Translations under genes and position numbers: made by a program | Assembly (NCBI GenBank): GCA_009192285.1 | Contig: CM018605.1 | Location: 1,450,530 to 1,514,529 of the forward strand | Source of the DNA: Morchella semilibera | Lineage: Eukaryota; Ascomycota; Pezizomycetes; Pezizales; Morchellaceae | Direction: 5' to 3' | Length of the DNA: 64,000 nucleotides | In this document: piece after piece, positions 13,601 to 24,226 of the stretch | Layout of the letters: every line of letters starts with the position of its first letter | Numbering within the stretch: the first letter of the stretch is position 1 | Notes under the pieces: generated by a model | The model's database searches: none | What the model was told of the DNA's origin: nothing | What the model saw: only the letters and a program-made list of their open reading frames with translations

Positions 13601-14553
13601 TGATATGATATGACGCCACCTGCCCCGGCCCAGGCTATAGCATTCCCTACAAGTACTACCGTTGTACTTGCCAAATTTTCAAGTTTTGGATGGAAATTTG
13701 GCAAGTACGGGCAAGTCTGTAGACAGTGACGATAGTACATGTCGTTAGTGACAAGGTCCGAGCATTCCTGTTGTCCACGGAAGAGTCTGTGGACAATCTA
13801 GGCAACTGAGCTTACGATGGTCTAACATTGTAACCTTTACCACAAGACAATGAACCTTATGATAATATTTGGTACTATCGATGCCCCCTTGATCTCGCCC
13901 TAGTTCCCTTATTGTGGTATTAAAGCCTGTGTCTACTTCCCACGCTAGGCTCAAAACGAGTGATGTCTCATGACCCCATTAACCTCGGTACATCTACTTT
14001 CATCCAATCTACAACACACATCACTTCAAGAAAACCGGTGATCAATTCATTTCATATCTCTCTCCATCCACATCAAATCACACTACATAACCTAAGATCA
14101 GTAGAGTCAACAAGCACCATAACTAAGCAAAAAGAACACAACACAAGACGTTGGCAATTGATATCATTTTTAATCTCCTCTATCTCTTCTCCCTTAATTG
14201 CCATCCACTACACCCACAACATCTACACCCAAGTCCCAACCAGCTCTCCTCACTCCCCCAGCACCGCACACTACCATATTTTTTGTCATTCCTTTTTCAT
14301 ACTTTAGGGTGCCAAAAATTATAAACCGCAAAACACAACATGAAAAAAAAAAGACGGGGAAGAAGACGTGACAAAATAAAAGTCCAATAAGCTAAAAGGA
14401 ATAACGAGATGATTGAAACCCCCTTGAAAGAAAGGGGGGTGTGATGGGGAAAGCTGAGTTTTCCCGCACACAAGACAACACACGTCGTGTGCCTACAATA
14501 ACCATGATATCAGTTTTTCTTTAGTTCCCGTCGTTATCAGACCATTAAGAGCT
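7641..14553. other. Long gene-poor intergenic region
   Basis: About 6.9 kb without a supported gene. Open frames of 135 codons at 9669-10076 and 11104-11511 show no codon bias, no motif and no splice partners, so I do not call them. The region holds A/T homopolymers (8041-8057, 8319-8336, 11906-11919, 12683-12698) and an 18-C run near 12931-12948. It also holds a short telomere-like GGGTTAGGGTTGG at 13240-13252 and two compact hairpins at 13664-13796. Confidence 0.5.
13664..13796. repeat. Two adjacent hairpins
   Basis: The first hairpin has perfect 15-base arms (GTACTTGCCAAATTT at 13664-13678 and its complement at 13694-13708) around a 15-base loop. The second has 11-base arms with one mismatch (TTGTCCACGGA at 13771-13781 and TCTGTGGACAA at 13786-13796) around a 4-base loop. 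No function can be assigned. Confidence 0.7.
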
Positions 14554-17155
14554 TTAACGGTAGTGAGATGGAGGCGGTGGTGGGGGAGGCTGGTCGTTTG
14601 ATGGTGGTGGGGGAGGCGGAGGCGGAGGGGGAGGCGGGGGTGGAGCAAGAGAAGATGGAGGTGGGGGCGGCGGATTCCCAGGGGGAGGAGGTGGGATGGC
14701 GACATAAGAGGAAGGTGGGGGAGGTGGGGGAGCCCCGTATGCACCAGGCTAGTCGCAAAGTCAGTATTATTTCTAGGTAATAGAGCGGGTAAAAACTTAC
14801 AGGAGCGCCATATGCTCCAGATCCATAGCTCATTCCAGGGGCTGCACCAGGGGCACCAGATGCCCATGGAGGAGCTGAAGAAGGAGGGGGAGGCGGGATA
14901 CCACCATGGTGAGCTGTAGCCCATGGTGCGGCCCCGCCAGAGGGTCCGGTCGGAGGCCCGTGGCTGGATTGTTGCCAGGGTGGAAGGCTGCTGGGCCCTG
15001 AAGGTGCATTGGGCGGAGGTGCATGTCCCTCAGGACCGCCATGTCCCCCACGACCACCGCCGCCACCTCCACGACCCATCTGCCATGGTGCAGGGCCACC
15101 AGTAGGACCCCGTTGCCAAGGCTTGAGAGCACGGCCATCTGGACCCATCTCTTCCGGTTGGTTTTGGCCCCCGTATCCTCCTTGCCCGCCGTAACTGTCG
15201 CGGCCACCGTAGCCGCCATCTGAGCCGGATGGGCCAGCTTCGATGCGGGCTTGCTGAGCAGAACCACCAATTGCAGTAGGAGGCGCGCCACCAGAGAGTT
15301 CTTGCATAAGTTGCTACGAGATGTTAATCTAGAGCTCGACATAAAAGGGAAACTATGTTGCCTACCTCGTATTCTCTGTCGACAGCATCTCCTTGTCCAA
15401 GGCCTGCAGCACCAGGTCTCCCACCGAAGCCGGGAGCGCCTGGCCTGCGGTCATCATTGCGCCAGTTCGCGCCCCTCTGGCGGTCAGGACAATCCCTGGC
15501 CATATGTCCAGCATTCCCGCAAACTCTACAAATAATGTTCGCGGTAAAGTTCCTTTGTTCGGGACAGTCATATTTACGATGACCAATTTGACCGCCTACA
15601 TAAATTGGTTAGTATTGATTTGAGGTGGGCGGACCCTCCTTCACGGATCGACTTACAGTTCTGACAGGCCTGGTTCTCGTCATCTCGCAAGGTTCCGTTG
15701 AGTGCAGCAAGCTCTCTAAGCTGATTACGCTTGAGCTCGTTTTGACCCTCGGGAATCGATGCAGCCTGGTAACACCAGTCCATCAGTTCATCAAACCCAG
15801 TCAAAATGTGCTATCAGGGTTCATAACATACCGTTTCAATAATAGTGTTAATCAGCTTCTTGGCTTTGTTAACCTTATCCTCAGTATCAGCCATGATTAG
15901 ACAATGGAGATCTTCTTCTTGGTTAGAGGTGTGAGCAGCGTCGGAGCGGCCCTTTCCTTCCTTGACGGATCCCTTCCCACGGATGGCGATTTTGGCGCCG
16001 GATTCAGTTTCCATTTTCTTCAGGGTGTTGCCACGAGGCCCAATTAGGAGACCAACTATTAGTATCACAAGGAAAAGTTCCTAGAGGTTAGCTATTTGAT
16101 TCCCTGTAAAGAAAAGTGTTATGTGTGAAGGCTGTGTATGGTAGTAGTAAGGCAAAGCAATGAAGGCCGTCGGATGGGAGCTTTAGGGTTAAAGACACCG
16201 ACACCGGGGCATTTCATTCTTTTTCTTCTCATATTTTTATAAAATTGGGTTGATAGTAATAAGTAATAGCAAAATTGTTAGGAGGGGAGTTAGTATACTA
16301 AAGTTAATTTCTGGATAATCATTAACCGGCACATAAATCTTCTCTTGAGTCTTTGTGGGTCTTCTGTAGTCACTGGGTGGGTGATAGTTTGGGATAGCCT
16401 TCATGGCCTTGTCGACCAACTTGTGGCGCTCGTCCTCCAACCGCTTTCGGTAGCGGTATTCCCTTGTGTTAACACGACGACCAAAGTTATCGTACTGCGG
16501 CGGTGGTGATGGCGATCTGTACGCACAAAATTAGATTAGTATTCAAAAAAAAAACCACACATATAAAGCGCGCAGGGGGCAGATAAAGCATACCGATCAC
16601 CGTCAGCGGGGACAACATCGTTGATCCGAAGCTTCTGTGAAATTTCCTCAATACGCAGGTGCAACGCATACGCCTCGAGCTGTTCATTAGTCATGGTAGC
16701 AAAGATCGCGGTGGGCAATCCCATCAGTCCAGCAGCTTTATTATCAGTCTGGTCGCCCCATCTGTTCTTCTTCTTTCGCTTCTTTGGGCCTTCGGGGTCG
16801 GCTGCATCACAAACAATGACTCAAGTTAGTATTATTGACACCATTGAACACACACAAAAGACAACAACCAAAAAAAAAAAAAAAAAAAAAAAAAAGGCAA
16901 AAACTAACCTCTAACAGGCGACCTCCCACGCTTGAGGTCCCCCGACCCACTCCCAGATTCCCTGGGGGGGTACTCTCGCTCCCTCTCACGCTCTCCACGT
17001 TCTCCACGCTCTCCACGCTCCCGTTCTCTGGGCTCCTGCTGGGTTGGAGCTGGAGCTGGAGACTCGCTGCCGCTGTCGCCGCCGAAGCGACGACGGTTCC
17101 CAAGGGGGATGTTATTTGTTCCGGTGATGCCACCACCGCCTCCTCGATAAGACAT
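14554..17155 (-). CDS. Branchpoint-binding protein (BBP/SF1, yeast Msl5)
   Basis: This nuclear splicing factor binds the intron branch-site UACUAAC during early spliceosome assembly and works with the U2AF large subunit. My exon chain is 17155-16909, 16801-16594, 16516-16299, 16055-15832, 15765-15657, 15595-15366, 15313-14801 and 14748-14554, giving 647 residues in frame. In order I see an Arg/Glu-rich N-terminus and the helix-hairpin region NRWGDQ...[18 protein letters not shown]. Next is a KH domain with the loop IGPRG (Gly230-Pro-Arg-Gly233) and a QUA2-type helix ([11 protein letters not shown]). Two CCHC zinc knuckles follow (Cys333/Cys336/His341/Cys346 and Cys358/Cys361/His366/Cys371), and the protein ends in a long Gly/Pro-rich tail with poly-Pro blocks. 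This order is diagnostic of fungal BBP. Several of its own introns carry CTAAY branch-like motifs. Confidence 0.97.
16870..16895. repeat. A26 homopolymer in a BBP intron
   Basis: An uninterrupted run of about 26 A on the plus strand (T on the coding strand) lies in the first BBP intron, just inside its 5' splice site. On the transcript it forms a U-rich stretch. Its length is likely to be polymorphic. Confidence 0.9.
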
Positions 17156-17267
17156 AGCTGTAGGAAAGGGTTTTTTGGAGATGGAGGAGTTATCTGTTGG
17201 CCGCTGTTGTATGTAAAACCGAGACTGGGTGAAAAAACGCGTTCGCGGAGAAGGAGAGGATAGTGGT

Positions 17268-17299
17268 GATGGATGGATGGATGGATGGATGGAGGGATG
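17268..17299. repeat. GATG tetranucleotide microsatellite
   Basis: About eight GATG units with one variant copy lie roughly 115 bases upstream of the BBP start codon, in its probable 5' leader or promoter. Confidence 0.9.
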
Positions 17300-17319
17300 A
17301 TGGGAGTGACTTGTGGCCA

Positions 17320-18240
17320 TGCTTATGTGAGCAGGAAGGGCTCTCCCTATTCGGTTCTAGTCAACAAGGTTGGACAGGTGCACGTGGATGTTTTATAAAG
17401 TTGTTGTTGCAACGTATCTATGAGTAGAATTTGAATCAGGCTGTGGGTATTAGTACCAGAGACAGCTGTCTTATTAGAAAAATTAAAAGAGGATATATAA
17501 GACCTTTGAATAGGTTGTTCTATAGATCTAGGTATATATTATAGTATCTACTGATTCGGTAAGTTCACACCGACTCATTATATCACGAGACAAAGTCATT
17601 TCAGGGTCAATGATAATTTGACCTATATATATAGATCCCTAGGCATGAAGAACCCTATCACAGAGAAGCTAGAATTAAGTTGAGCTTCTATATAGCAGTG
17701 AATTGTGAAGAGGGCTATCTGAGGTGGACACATTTAGATACATGATATATTCCCTAAGGTCAAAGGGCATATAGTATGATATATCGCGTCCCCCTAGAAA
17801 ATACATGGCCAAACATACCGGATTGATCGAGTATAATACTCTTGATCACTCATACCCACTCACTCGAACCCACTAATGCCCACCACGACAAACCACCCGA
17901 AGTTAGCATCATGAGTACTCACCCGTTCAATGGCTAGAATTTCAACACCGGATTCCTCGTTCTAGCCTAATCCGGAGTTCCTACTAATTGCTATTTTGCT
18001 ACTAATCTTACCGCGTGACTATATGTATTCCTACAGTTTTTACTACCAGAAATGATTGAGGATCTTTGTTTCGTAAGCCTTGCATTTGCATTATCCTACG
18101 TAAATACACTACCGATATATTACTATTGAGAAAAAAACCTAGCCTAAACTTTTATCAAGTATGTAGTAAGAAGAGATAGGAAGCAGAAAAACTAGAGAGA
18201 GGGAAAAGAAGGAATTATACATTTGTGCCGCCCCGCGGCG
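17320..18240. other. Intergenic region between BBP and Efg1
   Basis: AT-rich DNA with many short ATAT and TAGATC stretches and no exon signal. It holds the BBP promoter (right of the minus-strand start) and the 3' flank of Efg1. I see no other element. Confidence 0.5.
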
Positions 18241-18999
18241 CTAAAATTCAAAAAAGCCATCCTCCTCCTCTTCCTCCACCTTAGGCTCCTCCACTGCCTT
18301 CCTTTTCCTTCCCTTCTCTCTCTTCTCTCTCTTCCCGCCTTCCTCCATCTCCTCCTCCTCCTCCTTTATACCCCCATCCCCGCTCCCCAGCGTCCCTGCC
18401 TCCATCTGGCTTTCAATACCCCTCCTCACCGCTTCCCTTTTCTCCACCACCTTTGGGGCCCCCTCCGCATCCTTGTACAGTGCAATATACTTCTCCCCTC
18501 GTGGGAAGTACATCGTGTAGTTTACATCCACCTCCGCCTCGTGGATCATCTTCTCCAGCGCCTCGTTTGTCTCCTTTGTGTCTCTGCGGCGGCGCACCAG
18601 TTGCGCGAGTTTTCGAGATGCTTTTTTACGCTCTACACCCCACACTCTATTAGCCCGCGCCCTGCAATCCCCCCCCCCCGGGGGGGCTACTCTCCACACA
18701 GACCAGAACTAGACAAACATACCGAAAAAGCGAACCATGCGGTACTTCTCTGTTATCCGCCCTTCACGGGCAGCACCCTGCGCAGAGGCCAGCTCATGCT
18801 TAAAGGCGCCGAGCGCACGCTCGTTCTCGAGGCGCACGTCGGCAGGGAGCGTTGTCTTCTTGGCGAGGAAGCGTGTTAGGTCGCGGATCTTCTTCTTGAG
18901 CGTGCTGGTGGAGGTGCCGGTTGTGGCAGCGGTCAGTTTTGTGCTGTGGGGACGGTTGGGCTTACGGAGGCGAGAGGGGTGCATGCGTGTGTCTGGCAT
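18241..18999 (-). CDS. rRNA-processing protein Efg1
   Basis: Efg1 is a nucleolar protein of the early 90S pre-ribosome needed for 18S rRNA maturation. Exons are 18999-18723 and 18632-18241, joined by a GTATGT...TAG intron, giving 222 residues. The N-terminus is basic. Then come the conserved stretch TLKKKIRDLTRFLAKK, a helical segment ending EKYRMVRFFERKKASRKLAQ that crosses the splice junction, and VDVNYTMYFPRGEKYIALY, which is the hallmark block of this family. The C-terminus alternates Lys/Arg and Glu runs and ends DGFFEF. The length matches fungal homologues. The gene is divergent from the Sea4/Mios gene and they share about 620 bases of upstream DNA. Confidence 0.93.
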
Positions 19000-19622
19000 T
19001 TTGGATTGTGGTGTATTATGGGTTTGGATATTTGGGAGGGAGAACGGATGAGAGTGGTGAGAATGGTGAGAATGGAGAGTGAGGACTGATGATGCTCGGA
19101 ATTATTTTCTAGTGGGTTAGGTTTAGGCTGCATAATAGTCCCTTTTCTAATTTCTTATCGCCTCTTGGCGGCAACAACGTCAATCATCTTCTCGGCGATA
19201 AACATCTAATATCCATTGCATCCATTGTGCAGTGTAGATTGCATCCCGCGGGTCGTGTGCAGCAGCCAACGAACGAACGAACGAACGAAGCAAAGAAAAG
19301 CAAGGAGAGACACACATAACACGTTATCACTTTCCTTCATCTGCTCTCACTCATCATCCATCGTTCACTTTCACTCATCCACTCAATTCAATCATCTTCA
19401 TCCCCACCATCACAATATCCCCATCCCACCATACATACATAACTTAACATACATACATACATACATCGCCCCTCACCCCACCCCCCCTCTATAATTGCAT
19501 CTCATCTCATACCCACAAACCAGCCAACCAGCCAGTCTCCAATGGCAATGGTAAACTAAACAATTCTCCAGCCACCACTCCCCCCCCCCCCCCAAATCTC
19601 CATTCATTCGTAGACAGTCATC
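19000..19622. promoter_or_regulatory. Shared divergent promoter of Efg1 and Sea4/Mios
   Basis: The 623 bases between the two start codons hold a GAAC tetranucleotide repeat (19267-19290), an ATAC repeat (about 19430-19466), a C-rich run near 19581 and a long pyrimidine-rich stretch (19320-19590). The pyrimidine stretch looks like the leader of the plus-strand gene. No clear TATA box is seen. Confidence 0.55.
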
Positions 19623-22600
19623 ATGAACAGCAACGTGAGCATCAGGTGGTCACCACACTCGACGCCTGACAACCAACGATTCCTGAAGATCAATTCCACG
19701 CAGCAGGAACTGTGCCTGTACGATCTCACCCAAGAGGTTTGTCTTCAATGACCTGATGATGGTAGTGGGTGGAGGGGTGGAAGAACTGCATATATCTTAT
19801 CTGGTTAGCTATGCGTGAGAGCTGACAGCGAACCGAACGAACAGAAGGGGAAAGGGACGCAATGCAGGCTGGTGTCGAAGCACTCAAAGGTGCCGTATAT
19901 GCGTGTATGTACTGCCACTGCTGCTATTCTGCTATGAAAAAGAGGTGCCTATAAGCTCAAGGTCTAATCCCTTGCCTTGGATAGTGTTTCGACTGGTCAC
20001 CGACACAAGAAGGTATATCATTTATTTACATATACACATGTTTTCTCTACCTGTAGATTCTGACCCCTCCCTCCTGTAGATCTCGTCTCCGTTGGTCAAT
20101 CCTCCGGCGAAACCCTCCTCTACAAGCTCTCGACTCGCACGTCCATCCCCCTCCGCGTCAAGCACCAGCGCTCCTGCAACAGTGTTTCCTTCAACAGCAC
20201 CGGCGCCTTCCTCGCCACGGCCCTCGACAAGGTCCGGAATGACTTCTGCCTCAACATATGGGACGTTAACGCTTCCTTCCAGTCCGCGAACCAGGGCAGC
20301 ATCGCCCGCCCGACGTGGCAGCTCGCGAGCAGCGAGGCAATACCGAGTGTAAAGTTCTTGAGGAAGGACCCCGATGTGCTTATATGTGGTGTAAGCTATA
20401 GGTGGATCCGATGCTACGATATTAGAAGTCCGTACCCGCTACTCCCCCACCCCTACTGGATGTGGCCTGTTGACAGGATATAGAGCCTTCCGTAAACACG
20501 GTATTTGTGGTGCCACATCGCTGTGCCCACGGCCTCTCACTCGACCTCGACTCAAACTACTTTGCATCGCATAGTGACGACGGCGTTGTCGCCGTATGGG
20601 ACAGGCGCCATATCAGCACTAGTGGCGGCCCCGCCAACGAGCCGCGCCCCGCGCTGCTGTTCAACCGCGCCGAGGAGTACGGACGGCAGGGGAGCCAGGG
20701 GGGCCAGGTTGTGTTGCTGCGCTACAGCAATACTAAGCCAGGAACCCTTGCGGTCCTTAATACGAGCGGCGGGCTACGAATCTACGATACTGGTAAGATC
20801 GCCGACGGGGACCCGCAGCCGGGCGCACCGCTGGGCTTGTTCAATGCGGCGAGTGTCATTGCCAATGGGGTCCAGCCCAGTGGTGGGAGGAAAGGCTGGC
20901 GGGACAGCGCAGCTAGCTTGCTGGACGGGTCGCGCATGAATGGGGGATCCTCTGGGGCCCGGACACCGAATATAAGGGTTGAGCCTGGCGAGACTCTGTT
21001 CGTAACCCGCATCAAGGATATCCAAAGCACGCCCGTTCGCGGCGCGAAGAACGACCGACGTATCGTATCGTTTGACTGGATGAGCGACTACGGCTCTGAG
21101 GATATCCGCACAATCTGCCTCCGCACCGACGGCACCCCCGCCATCATGTCATGCTCTGGCAGCGCTACGAGCCTCGCCTTTGGGTCCCGAAACGGGCTGC
21201 TGATCACGCACGGGAAGGACCTGAAGGTGATTCCTAGCCCGAATACGGCGCTGACGCTGCCTCTGCCCGATGAGACGGAATTGGCCCGGGAGCGCCGCAG
21301 CGCGGAGGAGGTTAGCCTGGACTCGCCGGTTGGGTCGCCGCCGGGTATGCGCTTGGGTATGCATGAAGGCCGCCGTCTCGGGCGTTCGAACTCTATCGCA
21401 AGACCGGAGGACTTCCTTTACGACGCCGCAGAAATCCTGAGGAATGACATCTGCGTGATCATGCGCCGACGGGTTGAGCTAGGATACGAGATGGACTGCG
21501 CGAAGAATGTCACCCTCGTGCAGGAGCCGGAGCTCAAAGAGTTGTGGTTGTGGCTTCAGGGTGCCACCGAGGCCGCTGCCGGCGGCGGCATGGTTGCGAG
21601 CATTCTAGACCTCAGCTATATGGGTGTCCTCGGCGTCTGGACAAACGGTACAGGCAAAGGCACGCCTATGACTGACAGCATCAGCACCCGAAATATCTCC
21701 AGCCCCCGCCGAAACCCTACGCAGCAGGACTGGGCCACCGCCATAGCGGACATCAACCGTCGCTGCAAGCGTTCCCCGTTCAAAGGCGACACCGAATTCC
21801 CGCAGCAGCGCCGCCTCGCGCTCGCAATTGCCGGCTGGGACTTTGCCCCCTCGGAGCTCGAGGAACAGCTCCTCTCCCTTGAAGCCGCAGGCGAATTCGC
21901 CAAGGCCGCTGGATGGGCCCTCTTCCACGGCGAGACGCAGCGCTGCATCACAGCGCTCGGCCGCGGCGGCCAGCAGATGAAGATTATGTCGACTGCCGTC
22001 GCCGGCTATTACTCGCACGCGCAGCATGCCATCACCTCACCTGCGGCCAGCGATAGCACAGAGAAGGCGAAGGCCGACATCTGGAAGGAGCTGTGCCGCG
22101 CCATGGCAATCGAGCTCGACGACCCGTATCTGCGCGCTGTCTTTGCGTATGTGTCGAATGGAGAGTGGGGGGATGTACTCGACGATCCGGGGTTACCGAT
22201 TCGCGAGCGGCTGGGGATCGCCCTGAGGTGGTTGAAGGACGAGAAGCTGACAGCGTATCTGGAGCTATTAACAAAACAGGTCATTGATGATGGGGATGTG
22301 GATGGCATGATGTTGACGGGAATTGGGAAGCGCGCGTGTGAGTTGTTGCAGGTCTATGTTAACCGTAAGGGAGATGTGCAGACGGCGAGTCTAGTGGCGA
22401 GCCTGGCGGTCCCCAGGTATGATGAGGATGAGAGGGTTGGGTACTGGGTTGAGAGGTATGTTGTCACCGATTTATGGATGCGGTGATCATCTACTGATGG
22501 CATGCAGTTATCGGCAGCTACTCAACAGCTGGCGCCTCTTCCACGCACGCGCGAAATTTGACGTGGCCCGCGGCAAACACTCGCGGAATCGGAGCGGCTT

Positions 22601-23115
22601 CATGACAGTCCCTGAGGTGCAACGACAGGTCTATGTGCGGTGTACATACTGCGACCGAGTATACCCCCCCCCTATATCCTCCTTCTCCGCTAGGTACCTC
22701 ACTAACATTAACCCCCCCCCCGCCTTAATAGAACATATCCTACGGCGCGCCCACCCCTACCGCTAAACCTATCGGCAGCAAGCCCAACATGAACCCGCGC
22801 GAGATCACACAAGCACCTACATCGATCGCGGGCATCAACGCCGCCACAAAGGCGACCGTCTGCCCGCAGTGCAAGAAGAGCCTCCCGCGCTGCGCAGTGT
22901 GCCTGCTGAACCTGGGCACAAAGTACTACAAGAAGAGCGCAGAGGCAAAGGGCGTGGAGGACGGGCGGAGCACGGACCCGGAGGGAGACTATGACCGGTG
23001 GTTTAATTTTTGCCTCAGCTGTAACCACGGAATGCATTCGGGGCATGCTAGGGACTGGTTTAGTAGGCACGTGATTTGTCCGGTGCCGGAGTGTGAGTGT
23101 AGGTGTAAGATGTGA
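19623..23115 (+). CDS. SEA/GATOR2 complex subunit Sea4/Mios (WD40 + C-terminal zinc-binding domain)
   Basis: Mios (yeast Sea4) is part of the vacuole-associated GATOR2/SEACAT complex that promotes TORC1 signalling in response to amino acids. My exon chain is 19623-19736, 19845-19904, 19985-20012, 20080-20427, 20484-22455, 22508-22658 and 22732-23115, giving 1018 residues in frame. The N-terminal half holds WD40-like blades (RCFDWSPTQEDLVSVGQSSG, NIWDVNASF, FASHSDDGVVAVWDRR). An alpha-helical middle follows (EFAKAAGWALFHGETQRCITAL). The C-terminus has paired Cys/His zinc sites: CTYCDR, CPQCKKSLPRCAVCLL, then FCLSCNHGMHSGHARDWF and CPVPECECRC. This RING-like end with the preceding YRQLLNSWRLFHARAKFDV is typical of Mios. 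The coding sequence is markedly GC-rich compared with its flanks. The first exons are short, and I chose them because only this chain keeps the frame. Confidence 0.95.
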
Positions 23116-24226
23116 GGGGAGGTTTGTGAGTGTTTTTTATGGGCGTTTTTTTTATGTATTTTTTTGTGTATTTTTTGTGTATTTTTTATTTTTATTTTTT
23201 CGTTAATGAGGAGGGATGTATGGCTAGTGTACTACATATTTACCTGTGCTGTTTCTATTATTGTGTATCGTCGCTCTCTAGCTTTCTGGGAGTCGGTAGG
23301 TACTGCTCCACTTTTTCTTTTCGTCATATATTCTTTGTGCTTTCTATTGGCTGAGACGTATGCAAGTGGCTCCGGGAGTCGTCTTGAATCTGGTCCTCGG
23401 GGGGACGGGGGACGTTGGCGAGGGCTAAGTTTCTGTTGTCACAATAATGTGTCCGTCCCGGTCCAGAGGATCAGTTTAATGCTTCCAGCACCACACGATG
23501 TACGTACATGTAATGAATCGGGATGACAGAGACAAAGAGAGACAGAGGGAGAGAGCAGGGTGGAGAATCCGAATATTACACCTCCTTCTTCTGTCTTTGC
23601 CTGTATACAATATTACATAGTGGGCGTCGACCTCACCTCCACCAGCGATGACGATGTGTGATGAAATGCGAGTGACAGTCTATGACGCAACACCCCTAAC
23701 CCTGCGATGATTTTTACGTCTACTTCAAGGTGTTTGGTCAGGGGGGAAGGTCTAGTGTATCTTATAAAGTAAGTACATACATGTATCTATAGGGAATCGT
23801 AATGTCCCCCCCACAACCTACACGATATGTAACTAACTACATGTATGCCATATTAGACCTCTGTGTGCGTGCGCGGAGATCAGGACAGGACAGGACAAGA
23901 TGGTTCATCAAATTCGTAATAAGAAAAGAAAGAAAGAAAGGAATATACACACACAGGCACACACGCGCCAAAAGTAGATACATGCGTGCTCTACTCTACT
24001 CTACTAAGCATAAGCATTTAGTTCCCCCCCCCCCCCGCGCCTGCCTACAAGATATATATATATGTGGTTCCCATTTTATTTTTGTTGTTGGCGCGCGACG
24101 GCGCCAATGATATCCGGTACGATACGCTACAGACCACAGACCACAGACCAAAACTCCTAATGCAAGATCCCCCCCCCCCCCTCCCGGGGGCTCACTAACT
24201 ACATGTGCCCCACCCGCGCAACCCTA
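23116..24226. other. Intergenic region between convergent Sea4/Mios and F-box genes
   Basis: A T-rich stretch directly after the Sea4/Mios stop (23130-23205) looks like its 3' UTR. The rest holds three TACATGTA palindromes (about 23505-23845), a C12 run near 24022 and a C14 run near 24171. No coding signal is seen. Confidence 0.5.

Noticed and set aside
14493-14924. Minus-strand frame rich in Leu/His/Pro over the BBP tail
   Set aside because: It is the shifted frame of the poly-Pro coding tail of BBP, which itself keeps frame through a clean GTAAGT...TAG intron.
21605-22308. Minus-strand open frames of 80-140 codons opposite Sea4/Mios
   Set aside because: They result from the high GC content and third-position bias of the real gene on the plus strand.
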